A DNA stretch of 64,000 bases from Gongronella butleri (Eukaryota; Mucoromycota; Mucoromycetes; Mucorales; Cunninghamellaceae). Below are positions 1 to 9,430 of the stretch, piece by piece; the stretch's first letter is position 1; each line of letters opens with the position of its first letter. The stretch is from positions 248,001 to 312,000 of the forward strand of contig JAIWZP010000022.1 in assembly GCA_025201375.1 (NCBI GenBank), read 5' to 3'. A program made the translations under genes and the position numbers. Below the pieces are notes generated by a model. That model was not told the DNA's origin. It was given only the letters and a program-made list of their open reading frames with translations, and ran no database searches.

Positions 1-2
1 CG

Positions 3-1367
3 CGCAAGAAACTCGTCGATGTGTCGCACCTGCGCCTTGTTCGCGCCGTCAATTCGTCGTCCAGCCTGCCGCCATCGGCCCCGCCCACGGCCACGTCGTC
101 TTCGGCCGCGTCCGTCATGTCCTCGACAAGATCTTCCATTTTTTTGCCCGCGGACGCGCCATCGGAGTCATCGTCCTCCAGTTCGCCGCCCACCAGCCCC
201 ATCCGGGATCTGTGGGCCCAGTACAATGACCGTGCCACCATGGATGAGCAGCACGACCGCTTGATCTACCAATCGATGGGTGGACGTGTGTGCGACAACT
301 TCAATCGGCCATTGACGGATCTTGTACGCGAAAAGGGCGTGCGCTACCGCCTGACGGTCGACCGCACAGCCATTGCACTCGGCACCAGCCTGGGACTTGA
401 GGTCATTCTGCAGCCAACGCAAAAGGAAACGCGAATTCGCTCGATTTACGTCACACTCTCGGAACATCGCAAGTACAACATTGCATTGCCCAGCAAGGAC
501 GGCATGGGCGAGCGGTGCCAGACCACAGAGAAGAACAAGACGCTGCTAAAGTGGGCGTATGCCTACCCCATCCTGCCCACGTGCCTCGATCCCGATTATG
601 ACAAGGAACTCCCTGATATGGCCGGCTCCTACGATGCCAAAAAGAACATTACACACCTCGGCAACGATTACCAGCATAACATTGACCAGTGCAAGACCCT
701 CTGGGACTTGGACCAGCCATTCAGCGCTCTCAGCAATGACATTGACCAACAAGAAAACCAACAACACGCGCAATTGCCAGGAAAAGACGCCTCTTTCTCA
801 GATGGCATGGTCACCAAGATCCGATCCATGGCCCCACGCCGAAGGCGCGATGCCAAGGGCACAATGGCTCCAAATGGCGACGCTTTGCACACCAAGGATA
901 ACCTGTTAAACATCAAACAGCTGGATCATGCGATTCCCTTGGGCAAATTCTTCAAGGGCTACTTTGTACTTCCTGTCCCACCTTGCGGCGGCATGTTGCA
1001 CGCATCCATGGACGACGAGACCATCACCATCCAGCATTGGCTCCGCATGGTCGTGGAATTGGAGCAGGACGGCAAGCATTTCGAACTTTCCATCGAATCG
1101 CCCATCCACATCCTCGATTGTCGCCTTGTCAGCGACGACGAAAAGCAGACGATCCTGCCACCGCCACCAAGCTACAATGATGACAACCGCGCCATCTCAT
1201 CCGATGTCTTTTGGCACCAGAGACAACCGATCACCACGACAAAGCAATGGGGCACATGCAGACGCCCTTGCCCCTGCCAAATCAAGGCCTATCGCCAGAA
1301 ACAACACACCGAAAAAACACCAGCTGTCGACGTCGAATTGGGCCCTCCTCCCATCTACACTCCCTAA
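3..1367 (+). CDS. Alpha-arrestin-like protein (5' end missing)
   Basis: The frame is open from the first bases of the window, so this is the 3' part of a longer gene and no start can be chosen. About 454 residues are visible. The segment from about 270 to 660 reads as an arrestin C-terminal-like beta-sandwich, with phrases such as VRYRLTVDR and RSIYVTLSEHRKYNIALP. The segment at about 900-1130 (KGYFVLPVPP, ELSIESPIHILDC) continues it. Two PPxY motifs are visible: PPSY near 1170 and PPIY four residues before the stop. In fungal arrestin-related trafficking adaptors such motifs recruit the Rsp5-type HECT ubiquitin ligase to nutrient transporters for endocytosis, so that role is likely. The Ser-rich stretch at the left is probably disordered. 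Which arrestin subgroup it belongs to cannot be said. Confidence 0.8.
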   Translation, partial: RKKLVDVSHLRLVRAVNSSSSLPPSAPPTATSSSAASVMSSTRSSIFLPADAPSESSSSSSPPTSPIRDLWAQYNDRATMDEQHDRLIYQSMGGRVCDNFNRPLTDLVREKGVRYRLTVDRTAIALGTSLGLEVILQPTQKETRIRSIYVTLSEHRKYNIALPSKDGMGERCQTTEKNKTLLKWAYAYPILPTCLDPDYDKELPDMAGSYDAKKNITHLGNDYQHNIDQCKTLWDLDQPFSALSNDIDQQENQQHAQLPGKDASFSDGMVTKIRSMAPRRRRDAKGTMAPNGDALHTKDNLLNIKQLDHAIPLGKFFKGYFVLPVPPCGGMLHASMDDETITIQHWLRMVVELEQDGKHFELSIESPIHILDCRLVSDDEKQTILPPPPSYNDDNRAISSDVFWHQRQPITTTKQWGTCRRPCPCQIKAYRQKQHTEKTPAVDVELGPPPIYTP

Positions 1368-1977
1368 AATGCTAAAAAAAAAAAAAGAAAGAAAGAAAAA
1401 AAGCCAATACCCCCCTCTCTCTCTTCTCCTTGTCACTTTTTTTCTTTGTTTCTCCTCTTTTCCTCCTATTTCTTACTCTTGTACAAAAATATCCCCTTGC
1501 AATTTAATGTCTAGTATGCTGGAATTTATAGATCCGCCAATAAACAGCGCCTTTTTCTTTACTCTCTTTTGTCAATCGGGTCCAGAAAAAAAAAAAAGAA
1601 GAAAAAAAAAGGGGGCACGCGTGTGCGCGAGCATCCCCCCCGTCCGACTGGCTAGACCATTCTGTCCATTTATCGTTGCGTCGCAATGCCCCATCCCGCT
1701 TTATCACTCATCGAAGGAGTCGCGTCAGATCGCGATCGGTCTCCCTGTCACATCATTGTGATGCGATACCCTTCTTGTTCAAGGATCCCACCCAGCCCAA
1801 CTCAACCCACCGACCCATTGGACACTCCTATTTTCTCGGTCTCCTTGGCACTGTTCACGTTCATCATGTGTTCATCCCCCTGGAACACTATATATACAGG
1901 CCATTGTCGCATTCATTTCTTTTTCTTTTTTTCTTCTTTCCACGATTTTTTGATTTTAAAAACACTCTTTATTTACC
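1368..1977. other. Intergenic region with promoter of the small secreted peptide gene
   Basis: No gene is supported here. It holds the arrestin 3' flank with A-runs (1373-1402 and near 1590-1610), then C/T-rich DNA and a TATA element (separate entry) leading to the peptide gene. Short open frames across it are low in complexity and resemble no family I know. Confidence 0.6.
1889..1894 (+). promoter_or_regulatory. TATA box of the defensin-like peptide gene
   Basis: A clean TATATA lies 84 bases upstream of the ATG at 1978 and is followed by a C/T-rich leader (1915-1945). It is the clearest core promoter in the window. A strong TATA promoter suits an inducible or stage-specific secreted peptide; that last point is inference. 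Confidence 0.6.
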
Positions 1978-2208
1978 ATGGTCAGCTGCAAATTCATCAT
2001 GATGTCTCTCGGTCTTGTGGTCGCCTTGTCGACGGCGGAAGCTATCAAGGCTGATGGCCCCTCGCGCCTTGCCAAGCGCGATTGTGACTTCACCTGCACG
2101 GGCAACTTGAGCAACTGCGATTCAAAGTGCGGCTCGTCGGGCGTCCAGCGCGTCTTGCTGAGTGTTTGCTACGACAATACCTGCTACTGTGGCTACCAGC
2201 CCGCCTAA
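1978..2208 (+). CDS. Secreted cysteine-rich peptide, CS-alpha-beta defensin-like
   Basis: A 76-residue intronless ORF. Residues 1-23 form a signal peptide (hydrophobic core FIMMSLGLVVALSTAEA). A propeptide follows, ending in a Kex2-type Lys-Arg site (LAKR), so the mature peptide would be about 42 residues starting DCDFTC. Its last six cysteines are spaced C-x6-C-x3-C-x12-C-x4-C-x1-C. That is the CS-alpha-beta defensin plan (CxxxC on the helix, CxC on the last strand), and a Gly follows the CxxxC as in invertebrate-type defensins. There is one extra cysteine three residues before the first of the six. A TATA box and AATAAA signal frame the gene. The defensin assignment rests on cysteine spacing and prepro layout alone. 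The alternative is an unrelated small secreted cysteine-rich protein. No cytotoxic activity can be read from the sequence. Confidence 0.72.
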   Translation: MVSCKFIMMSLGLVVALSTAEAIKADGPSRLAKRDCDFTCTGNLSNCDSKCGSSGVQRVLLSVCYDNTCYCGYQPA

Positions 2209-2311
2209 AAAGGTTCAAAAACCACCATTTTGCAATCCTTTTGTCTTTTTCTTTTTTTCCATCTCGCTTTTTCTCCCCTTTCTCCCCCTCCCCTCTTGTT
2301 TCGCATCTTTC

Positions 2312-2317
2312 AATAAA
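2312..2317 (+). terminator. Poly(A) signal AATAAA of the peptide gene
   Basis: AATAAA lies 104 bases after the stop codon, downstream of a long C/T tract. It is the only canonical signal in this 3' flank. Confidence 0.5.
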
Positions 2318-2929
2318 GTGAAGGAGTAACGTATCATATTTCTTTCTCCCTAAAATAAAAAATGACGGCTTGTTCCTTATATTCTTTATGCCATTGACGC
2401 TTTGCCCCCCATGGATTATAATAGGAGACGGAGCGTGCAAGTGCCCAGATGCCCAGCCTCAGAATTTAGCATGTTTCCACGTGTGTGTTGCTGCATCAGA
2501 GCATGGATGCTTGAGCCAGGCATGGAAACGCGACATTTTCAAAAAAAAAAAAAGGGGGGGCACTTTCAAGTCCCGCCGATTTATGCGCGACGCGGCGATC
2601 TTGACCCTTTTGGATGCCGCGCGGATGCTCGCTCCCTAATGCGGCTACTCATGCTCAACCAATGTGCCCAATGGCACACGCAGTTTAATCAATGTGCCCA
2701 TTTACGGGCGTGCACGGGGGGAAAAGACGCAAGATCAAAGACAATCCCGCGCCCTACGCCCTCTTGCTCGTCGTCGGCCATAATCACCAGGCCATCAAAA
2801 CGCCGATCGCATGCATGTCAATTGTCAATTGAGAGGGAAACTGCCACTTTTTTATTTTTTCGAAAAAAATATGTCATTCATGATGATGTGATGAAAAAAA
2901 AAGAAAAGATGAACCAAGGGGCGCAGAAT
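2318..2929. other. Intergenic, no gene seen
   Basis: The short ORFs here are interrupted by A and G homopolymers and match nothing recognised. From about 2800 onward the DNA resembles 7175-7290, so it is the 3' flank of the duplicated F-box unit. Confidence 0.5.
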
Positions 2930-5110
2930 TCACATACTATTTATGGTAAATTCGGTAAAAGACGTGCAAACATAGACATCCGCGTGTTGCAAGACGCAGA
3001 GATAACTAAAGGCGTCGTCGACCAGAGGTGATGATGCAAAGTGCTGAAGAGGCTCGTTATTGATCAATTGGTTCTTGTGATTTTGCAGTCGCTGGAGCAA
3101 GACAGGAAGGTCATTGTCGGGGAAAGGACGAACAACAGTGTCATTTGCATGTTTCAGCCAGATTTTCACGCTTGATCCTTTAGCATGTCGCAAGTCCTGC
3201 AGAGCAATGCACACGTGGGCTTGGTGGTAATAACATTTGATGGTAATAGCGTTGGCAAGAATGGGAAGTGAGTGCCATTGGAACGGTTTTGCGCAAGCCG
3301 TTGCACACAAAAAGAGGAGCACGTCCGTCCATGGGTTGTCGGGTTTGACCAATGGTATGCTATACCACGTGTCGAACTTGCCAAAGCTCATAAAGACGCT
3401 CTTGAGAGTTGGCAACTGCAGCAAAAGCAACTCCAATGTGTTGAGGGAACGAAGACAGCATGAATGAAGGTGGAGTGACTTGATATGAGGGAATGGGCGC
3501 TCCAGCAGCGGGAATTGCACACGAAGATAATCGAGACGGAGATGTTCCAATTGAGGGAGATTCAGAGACAAGCTTTCTTTCACGGAAGGCGCCCGATACG
3601 AAGCGATGGCCTGATTATCAATGCACAGTGACTTGAGGCCTTCTAGAGGCAACAGTGGCAACAAAGGGAGGAAATTGGGGCCCAAGGTCAAAGATTCGAG
3701 CTTCTGCGTGCCATCACCAGCTCGAAAAATGGACGGGCTTGAGGAATCATCATCCAAAGATGGCGCATGCGAAAATTTCATTGCGTTAATCCACAAATTT
3801 CGCGGACAGACGACATTACTTGGAAGACGCGCACGATCCAGTGGCGTGAGGGCGTATTTGCCAGACTCCCTCCTGTGTCGTGCAAGCCTGAGCGCCAGAT
3901 CGTCGACATTTCGCGCGAGGTGTAGCAAAAAGTACATCAAATCTATGACATTGTGCAGCTCATAGTTACGCCTCTCATACTGAACCCGCAGGTGCAGCCG
4001 CTTGATGCTGAGGCATGGGCACTTGCTGCCAAGCGATTCGTAAATAAATGGTCGCAATGGCTGGCCATCCACTCGGTCGCTGGTGATGCAGTCAATCTCA
4101 AGAGCATGTAATTGCGGCAAATCGCGTAAAAACAACATCACAAGCTGCAAATCGCTAGTTTCTAGGCGCTCGTGAATGTGGATCTCTTGCAATGAAGGTG
4201 CAAAATGGGGCGTGATCAAACGTAACTCCTCGGAAATCACGTGGAGCTCAACGACACGCAGGTGTGGAAGGTGGACAAGGTCGTATACAGTGGCTAAATG
4301 CCGATCATCAAGGAAAGAAGAGTGGCGCATGAAGATGCCATATGATTCTTCCATTTTCACGTTGAGATCAAGTTTGGAGACATTGGCGAGAAAGGGGAAA
4401 AGATCTTGGACTACATGAAACTCCTCAGTGAGCTTGTTTGCCTGCCGTGTTGCTGAAATATCGCTCGTGTCGAACAGAATGATGGTCACCTCGAGCATCT
4501 TGATGACAAGCTGCATGGAGTTGCCAGCATTGAGATACTGCACCATAGATTGGAGCCTGTCGAGATCAAACACGATGTGGTCAGAGGCGACCTCAGTGGC
4601 GACCTGGGACCAAAATCGGCTGACAAGCCGCGCCTCAAGCATGTCAGACGTCGCGACATGTTCCAAAACCATGCGCACAAGCTCAGGCGGCAAGGAATTC
4701 ATGTGATTGACGCAAAAGAAATGGAGCAAAGACAAAAATGTGGAGGGAAAAAGAAAAATAGTGAGGGAAAAAGAAAAAAAAAAAGACGGAAGCAAAAAAG
4801 AGAGGGGGGACAAAAAAAAAAAAAAAAAGGGAAAGCGGCAGACGGATGAAGGGCGATTTTGCATAGTCGTACAAAACACACCATGCTTTCAGTCGACCCC
4901 TTTTTGACACCGATTCTCACACCCGCTGTCCCTCCCTTTGCACGAGCAAATGAGCCTCTGTAAATGTAAAATTCGCATCAAAAGGAGATGAATTGAGAAA
5001 AAATTGCGGAAAACGAAAGTTCCTTGACTTTTGCTCATTGGAAACCCAACAAATTTGGCGTCGCCGAGCGTGCCACGTCCTGCTGAATCTTTTAACCCAT
5101 AAAGTTTTCT
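2800..5110 (-). repeat. Segmental duplication unit, copy 1 (F-box gene plus flanks)
   Basis: The F-box gene and both flanks recur at about 7175-9430 in the same orientation. Shared flank landmarks are the stretch reading GTCGTACAAA upstream of the leader, GGAAACCCAA at about 5040 (compare 9377), and ATGTCAATTG with a T-tract at the 3' side. The edges are estimated by eye. Confidence 0.7.
2930..4702 (-). CDS. F-box protein with leucine-rich region (paralogue 1)
   Basis: Intronless, 590 residues from the ATG at 4702. The frame stays open 59 codons further upstream, but that extension is a run of Phe, Ser and Leu encoded by the C/T leader and is treated as 5' UTR. Residues 1-40 form an F-box (LPPELVRMVLEHV, then ARLVSRFW), which would bind Skp1 in an SCF ubiquitin ligase. 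The rest is a long, irregular leucine-rich region, presumably the substrate-recognition part. The protein is plainly paralogous to the gene at 7289-9067: both start MN(S/P)LP(P/S)EL and share phrases such as SDRVDGQPLRPFIY. Leader and 3' flank are also conserved, so a whole transcription unit was duplicated. The substrate is unknown. Confidence 0.85.
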   Translation of the reverse strand: MNSLPPELVRMVLEHVATSDMLEARLVSRFWSQVATEVASDHIVFDLDRLQSMVQYLNAGNSMQLVIKMLEVTIILFDTSDISATRQANKLTEEFHVVQDLFPFLANVSKLDLNVKMEESYGIFMRHSSFLDDRHLATVYDLVHLPHLRVVELHVISEELRLITPHFAPSLQEIHIHERLETSDLQLVMLFLRDLPQLHALEIDCITSDRVDGQPLRPFIYESLGSKCPCLSIKRLHLRVQYERRNYELHNVIDLMYFLLHLARNVDDLALRLARHRRESGKYALTPLDRARLPSNVVCPRNLWINAMKFSHAPSLDDDSSSPSIFRAGDGTQKLESLTLGPNFLPLLPLLPLEGLKSLCIDNQAIASYRAPSVKESLSLNLPQLEHLRLDYLRVQFPLLERPFPHIKSLHLHSCCLRSLNTLELLLLQLPTLKSVFMSFGKFDTWYSIPLVKPDNPWTDVLLFLCATACAKPFQWHSLPILANAITIKCYYHQAHVCIALQDLRHAKGSSVKIWLKHANDTVVRPFPDNDLPVLLQRLQNHKNQLINNEPLQHFASSPLVDDAFSYLCVLQHADVYVCTSFTEFTINSM

Positions 5111-5186
5111 CACTTGGCTCGACCTTTTGAACACAATGATCAAGAAATTCTGCATTTAATTATAGATTTAATTTTAATGGCGAATT

Positions 5187-5600
5187 TCACGGGAAGAACG
5201 CGTCCATAGAGCCGCGTCGACGCGTCCAACAGTAAGAGAGACTCCAGGTACGTAGATTTGCCAGAAATAGGCGCGTGTGACTCGACGTTTGACGCGTTTT
5301 ATCACGTGTCCAAAGATGCCTATGATTTAAAATACCGTGTCGAATATGCCAAAATATCACTTTTCTCATTGAACACGAGTATCCACGTATGCAGCAAGTC
5401 CTGCTCTTTATGGTGGTACTTTCTTCAAAGCGCAGAGACGAATCTTTGTCGAGTTAGCCTTATCATCACGAAAACACGGAGCAAATTGCATTACGTGCCG
5501 AAACCAGGCAATGGACCCCGGGTTTCTATCGTTGAATGAGATCGTGTTGATCATGTGTTTGAAAGGCGTGGCGATCCAAAATATAGAATTGGGCGCCAAG
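5187..5600 (+). repeat. Dispersed ACGCGT-rich repeat, family A, copy 1
   Basis: Noncoding repeat with a recognisable core: AACGCGTCCATAGAGCC, then AGGCGCGTGTGACTCGACG, then TTTGACGCGTTTTATCACG. The tail carries CGTGCCGAAACCAGG near 5495 and GGCGTGGCGATCC near 5563. Related copies lie at about 22895-23300, 35730-35880 and 44145-44480. It sits just upstream of the ferroportin-like gene. Similarity is about 70-80% by eye. I see no terminal inverted repeat or ORF. Confidence 0.6.
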
Positions 5601-5703
5601 CCAAAAAATGATCGCCCAAAAAGAAATAAATTCACTAAAAATGGCAAATCAGGGCCATATTCATTTTCATTGATTCTTTTGCGACTTTTTTTTTCTTTTC
5701 ACC

Positions 5704-7008
5704 ATGAAGAGTCGGTTATATGTATCGCATTTTCTCACGTCGTGGACGGATAGAGTGTTTGACTTTGCATGCTTTTTGCTTATTGCCGAGGCTTTCCCGG
5801 TGTCCCTTTTGTATCCGTCCGTGTATGGTTTTGCCACGACGATCAGCGCCATCTTGTTCAGCTCGCACGTGGGGAACCTAGTCGACACGACACCGCGTCT
5901 GACGTTTGTTCGGCACACGCTGCTTGTTCAAAAGGCATCCATTGTCACCAGCTGTCTGCTTTTTTACGCGCTCTTTCAAGGGTGGGTGGCGCCGGTTGGC
6001 CTGTACGTTGGGATCATCACGTGCGGGTGTCTGCTCAAGCTCGCGTTTATTGCCAACAACATTGCCATTGAGAAGGACTGGGTGCTTGTGATTGCCGAGG
6101 GCGACACGGCCAGCATGCTGACGACGATGAAACGGATCGATTTGTTCTGCAAGACCGTGGCTCCCGTGCTAATTGGCGCATTGTTGGCGTTTGGGCCGGC
6201 GGTGGGCGTCGTGATCATCGCGGCATGGAACGCAACGTCATTTTTCCTCGAATATCAGCTTTGTCGGCAGACTTTCTTGGTGTACCCCGCATTGGCTTCG
6301 AAAAATGCCATGGATAACGAGCGAGCGCCGTTGCTGGATGACGCGCCATCGACCTCGGCATCACCTCCATCTGCCGAGACGCGTGTCACGCTCATGGCGT
6401 ATCTGCGACACCGCGTTTTCCCGGCAAGTTTTGCCATTGCACTGCTTTATCTGACGGTGCTGTCGTTTGGCGGGATCATGGTGTCGTACCTCAACATGAT
6501 TGGCTACTCGCAATGGTCCATTGGCTTGCTGCGCGCAATTGCGGGTCTGGCGGGCGTCGCGTCCACGTATGTGTTCCCGTTCTTGTCCAGCAAGATTGGC
6601 GTCATTCGCACTGGTGTGTGGGCCGTTTGGTTTGAATGTTTCACGCTTGTGCCCGTGGTTCTCTCTCTGACGGCCGTGTTTCAAGGCTCCGTCGCCGGCT
6701 CCATTATGCTCTTTGGTGGCATGTCCGTCAGTCGCATAGGTTTGTGGTTGTTTGACATTGCCGTGACCATTCTTCTGCAGCAACTGGTCGATCCAGCGCA
6801 ACTTGGCGGTGTTGCCGGCTGGCAGCACAGCTTCTGCAGCATGTTTGACCTCTCCCAGTACATTTTGACCGCCCTGGTCCCCAATCCCGCCGATTTCATC
6901 ATTCCATCCGCCGTGTCGCTCTTTGCCGTCTTTTGCGCATGCATCAGCTACACCATATTCGTCAAGCAAGAACGCGGCCACCTCTTGCATCTGAAAAAGC
7001 GCGTGTGA
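5704..7008 (+). CDS. Ferroportin-like (SLC40 family) metal exporter
   Basis: A 434-residue, intronless membrane protein with about ten hydrophobic segments. The N-terminus reads TSWTDRVFDFACFLLIAEAF, then SLLYPSVYGFATTISAILF, GNLVD and LVQKASIV. This follows the ferroportin pattern in which helix 1 is followed by a VYGL-like segment, a GDWVD-like loop and a LVVQN-like helix. The loop IEKDWVLVIAEGD and MKRIDLFCKTVAPVLIGAL match the ferroportin ERDWIVVVA and RRIDQ...LAP signature. An acidic, Ser-rich loop (about residues 205-225) splits the two halves. It would export Fe2+ across the plasma or an organelle membrane. Ferroportins are best known from animals and plants, with scattered members in early-diverging fungi. 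It is shorter than the human protein. The start at 5704 directly follows a C/T leader. Confidence 0.85.
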   Translation: MKSRLYVSHFLTSWTDRVFDFACFLLIAEAFPVSLLYPSVYGFATTISAILFSSHVGNLVDTTPRLTFVRHTLLVQKASIVTSCLLFYALFQGWVAPVGLYVGIITCGCLLKLAFIANNIAIEKDWVLVIAEGDTASMLTTMKRIDLFCKTVAPVLIGALLAFGPAVGVVIIAAWNATSFFLEYQLCRQTFLVYPALASKNAMDNERAPLLDDAPSTSASPPSAETRVTLMAYLRHRVFPASFAIALLYLTVLSFGGIMVSYLNMIGYSQWSIGLLRAIAGLAGVASTYVFPFLSSKIGVIRTGVWAVWFECFTLVPVVLSLTAVFQGSVAGSIMLFGGMSVSRIGLWLFDIAVTILLQQLVDPAQLGGVAGWQHSFCSMFDLSQYILTALVPNPADFIIPSAVSLFAVFCACISYTIFVKQERGHLLHLKKRV

Positions 7009-7174
7009 TACCCCTGGCGTTCCCCGAGAAATGCGCTTTTCATGGAAATTTACGCATCTTGGTCTCTCTTTTCACCATTGTTACTAGAATTCACGCGTCG
7101 TCCATCGCGTTCGATGTGATCCATTTAGAAATATACCTCATTCTCATGTACCTGTGCTTGCATGAAGGAAAAGG

Positions 7175-9131
7175 CGCGAGATCGCTGATCGCATGGATGT
7201 CAATTGACCTTTTTTATTTATTTTCTCGGGAAAATCATGCCATTAAGTCATGGGGATGAGCTAGAGGATGGGCAAAGAGATGCAGCATTCACGTGGTGTT
7301 CAAGATGAAATTGTTAAAAGACGAGCAAGCATAAACGACCACCCGGTTCGAGACGCAAATGCGAGCGAACGCGGTGTCCATTAATGGTGAGGAGAGAGAT
7401 TGAAGAGAATCTGTATCGGGCAGCTGCTGATCGATCTTGTTCTCCAGTCGTTGGAGCAAAATAGAGACGTCTTTGTCAGTTAATGCACGAGTGCGGTTGC
7501 CAATGGTGTCCGTCAGCCAGACCTTGGCGGGAACAGTGGCATGCTGGGCGTCTTGCAGGGCAATGTGAACATATTCATTAATTTGCTCGAAATGCCACGG
7601 GAATCTAACGGTGCTGGCAAGAATGGGCAAAGAAAGCCATCGGGGCGATACACGTGCACGATTAGACGATGCGAACAAAATGAGTAGCACGTCCGTCCAT
7701 GGGCTGTCCAACTTGATCAATGGGATAAACCGCCAAGCATCAAAGGTGATATTCGTTAGAGAGACGTCCTTGAGGGTGGGCAGCTGCAACAAGAGCAGCT
7801 CCAGTGTGCCAGGGGACGGAAACTTGCAGGAGTCAATGTGGAGAGACTTGATCGGCGGGAATGGTGGGCTGAGAAGCGGAAAATGCACGCGAAGAGAATT
7901 GAGACGCAAGGTTTTCAGTTGGGGGACATTGAGAGGCAAGGGAAACTTCAAGGGAGGCGTCTGCTCCAACATAAGGAAATTATTGTAAATGGTCAGCGAA
8001 TGGATGGCTTCCATGGGCAAGGATGACAACAAAGGGAGGCACTGAATGTCCAGAGTCAAAGATTCAAGCTTCCGCGCGCCATTGCGAGCTTGAAAGATGG
8101 GTGGGCCCGAAAAATCATTTTCAGACGGCGCAAACGAGAAATCGGTAACGATTGACAGACGTGCTGGGCAGCCGGCATTGCCTGGAAGACGTGTCTCATC
8201 AAGCGGTGCGAGGTCGCCAGTGACACTAGATCTGTCGGCTTGTTGAAGGTCGAGCTCCAGGCTGTCGAGATTCGGCATGATGAAGAGCAAAAAGTAAACA
8301 ATGTCTTTGACGTTGCGCGGCTCGCCGACGGGGCGCGGCTCATTTTGAATGGTCAAGTACAGTTGCTTCATGTTGAGGTGCTGGTGCTCCTTGACAAGAG
8401 ATCTGTAGATAAATGGACGCAATGGCTGGCCATCCACTCGGTCGCTAGAAATGTGGTCAATATGAAGATGTTTCAAGAGCGGCAGATCGCGTAAAAAGAG
8501 CATGACAAACCACAAATCGCTTCGTTCCATACCATATTCAATGATGATTTCTTGCAAGGAAGGGGGAAAAAAAGGCATGACCGAGCGCAGCTCCACTGTT
8601 GTTGCCGCGATATGCATGATGTTTAGGCGTGGCAGCTGGACAAGCTTGCTGAGAGTGCCAAAATGACGATCATCAAAGTAAGGTGATTCGTGTATGGGAA
8701 CGTTACTTGCATCATCCACGTTCACGAAGAGATCAAGATCGCACACATGGCCAAGAAAGGGGAGAAGATTGTGGAGTATGCCAAATTTCTCTGCAATCGC
8801 CTCTTCACGCTCTGCGCGTGGCAAATGGCTCCAAGAGGACAACGGGATGACCACATGAAGTTTCTTGATGACAAGTTGCATGGTGCCACCAGCGCGGAGA
8901 TGCTGCACCATAGGTTGTAGACGGTCAAAATCAAACATGGTGCGGTCGGAGACGACCTCACTGGCAATCCGCGACCAAGATCGACTGACAAGACGCATCT
9001 GAAGAATGTCATCCCGCCACACATGCCCCAAAACCATGCGCATGAGCTCGGACGGCAAGGGATTCATGTGATTGACGCAAAACAAATGGAACAAAAAAAT
9101 CGAGTGGAAGAGGGAAGAAAATGAAAGGGAT

Positions 9132-9165
<34 letters not shown>

Positions 9166-9430
9166 GCGAGGCGGATGGATGAGGAGTGATTTGCATTGTC
9201 GTACAAAGCATACAATGCTCCAGCTGGCGCCCTCAATTGACATCCATTCCCACGCCCACATGCGCCACTCCTCGCTTTGCATCAACAAATAATTCCCTGT
9301 ACGCATAAAATCGCGTCAAGGCCTGGATTAAAGGGAAAAATCACGAATATTGCTAATTGCTCGACCGTTTTCCAATGGAAACCCAAGAAATTTGGCATCA
9401 CCGAGCGTGACTCCACATGTTGCTCCTGTC
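7175..9430 (-). repeat. Segmental duplication unit, copy 2 (F-box gene plus flanks)
   Basis: Counterpart of 2800-5110. The leader and DNA upstream of it (9180-9430) and the 3' flank (7175-7290) align with the first unit. The ferroportin-like gene and a family A repeat lie between the two units. Confidence 0.7.
7289..9067 (-). CDS. F-box protein with leucine-rich region (paralogue 2)
   Basis: Intronless, 592 residues from the ATG at 9067. As in paralogue 1, the frame extends upstream through a poly-Phe stretch encoded by the T-rich leader and is not used. The F-box occupies residues 1-40 (LPSELMRMVLGHV...RLVSRSWSRIASEV); the rest is leucine-rich. It aligns along its whole length with the gene at 2930-4702, although many positions differ. 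Both frames stayed open while accumulating changes, so both copies are probably used. The likely role is substrate selection for an SCF ubiquitin ligase; the target is unknown. Confidence 0.85.
   Translation of the reverse strand: MNPLPSELMRMVLGHVWRDDILQMRLVSRSWSRIASEVVSDRTMFDFDRLQPMVQHLRAGGTMQLVIKKLHVVIPLSSWSHLPRAEREEAIAEKFGILHNLLPFLGHVCDLDLFVNVDDASNVPIHESPYFDDRHFGTLSKLVQLPRLNIMHIAATTVELRSVMPFFPPSLQEIIIEYGMERSDLWFVMLFLRDLPLLKHLHIDHISSDRVDGQPLRPFIYRSLVKEHQHLNMKQLYLTIQNEPRPVGEPRNVKDIVYFLLFIMPNLDSLELDLQQADRSSVTGDLAPLDETRLPGNAGCPARLSIVTDFSFAPSENDFSGPPIFQARNGARKLESLTLDIQCLPLLSSLPMEAIHSLTIYNNFLMLEQTPPLKFPLPLNVPQLKTLRLNSLRVHFPLLSPPFPPIKSLHIDSCKFPSPGTLELLLLQLPTLKDVSLTNITFDAWRFIPLIKLDSPWTDVLLILFASSNRARVSPRWLSLPILASTVRFPWHFEQINEYVHIALQDAQHATVPAKVWLTDTIGNRTRALTDKDVSILLQRLENKIDQQLPDTDSLQSLSSPLMDTAFARICVSNRVVVYACSSFNNFILNTT

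Noticed and set aside
4703..4879. 59-codon upstream extension of F-box paralogue 1
   Set aside because: It is the C/T-rich leader read as Phe, Ser and Leu; the conserved F-box starts at the ATG at 4702, as in the paralogue.
9068..9211. Upstream extension of F-box paralogue 2
   Set aside because: Same reason; the T-run of the leader gives poly-Phe.
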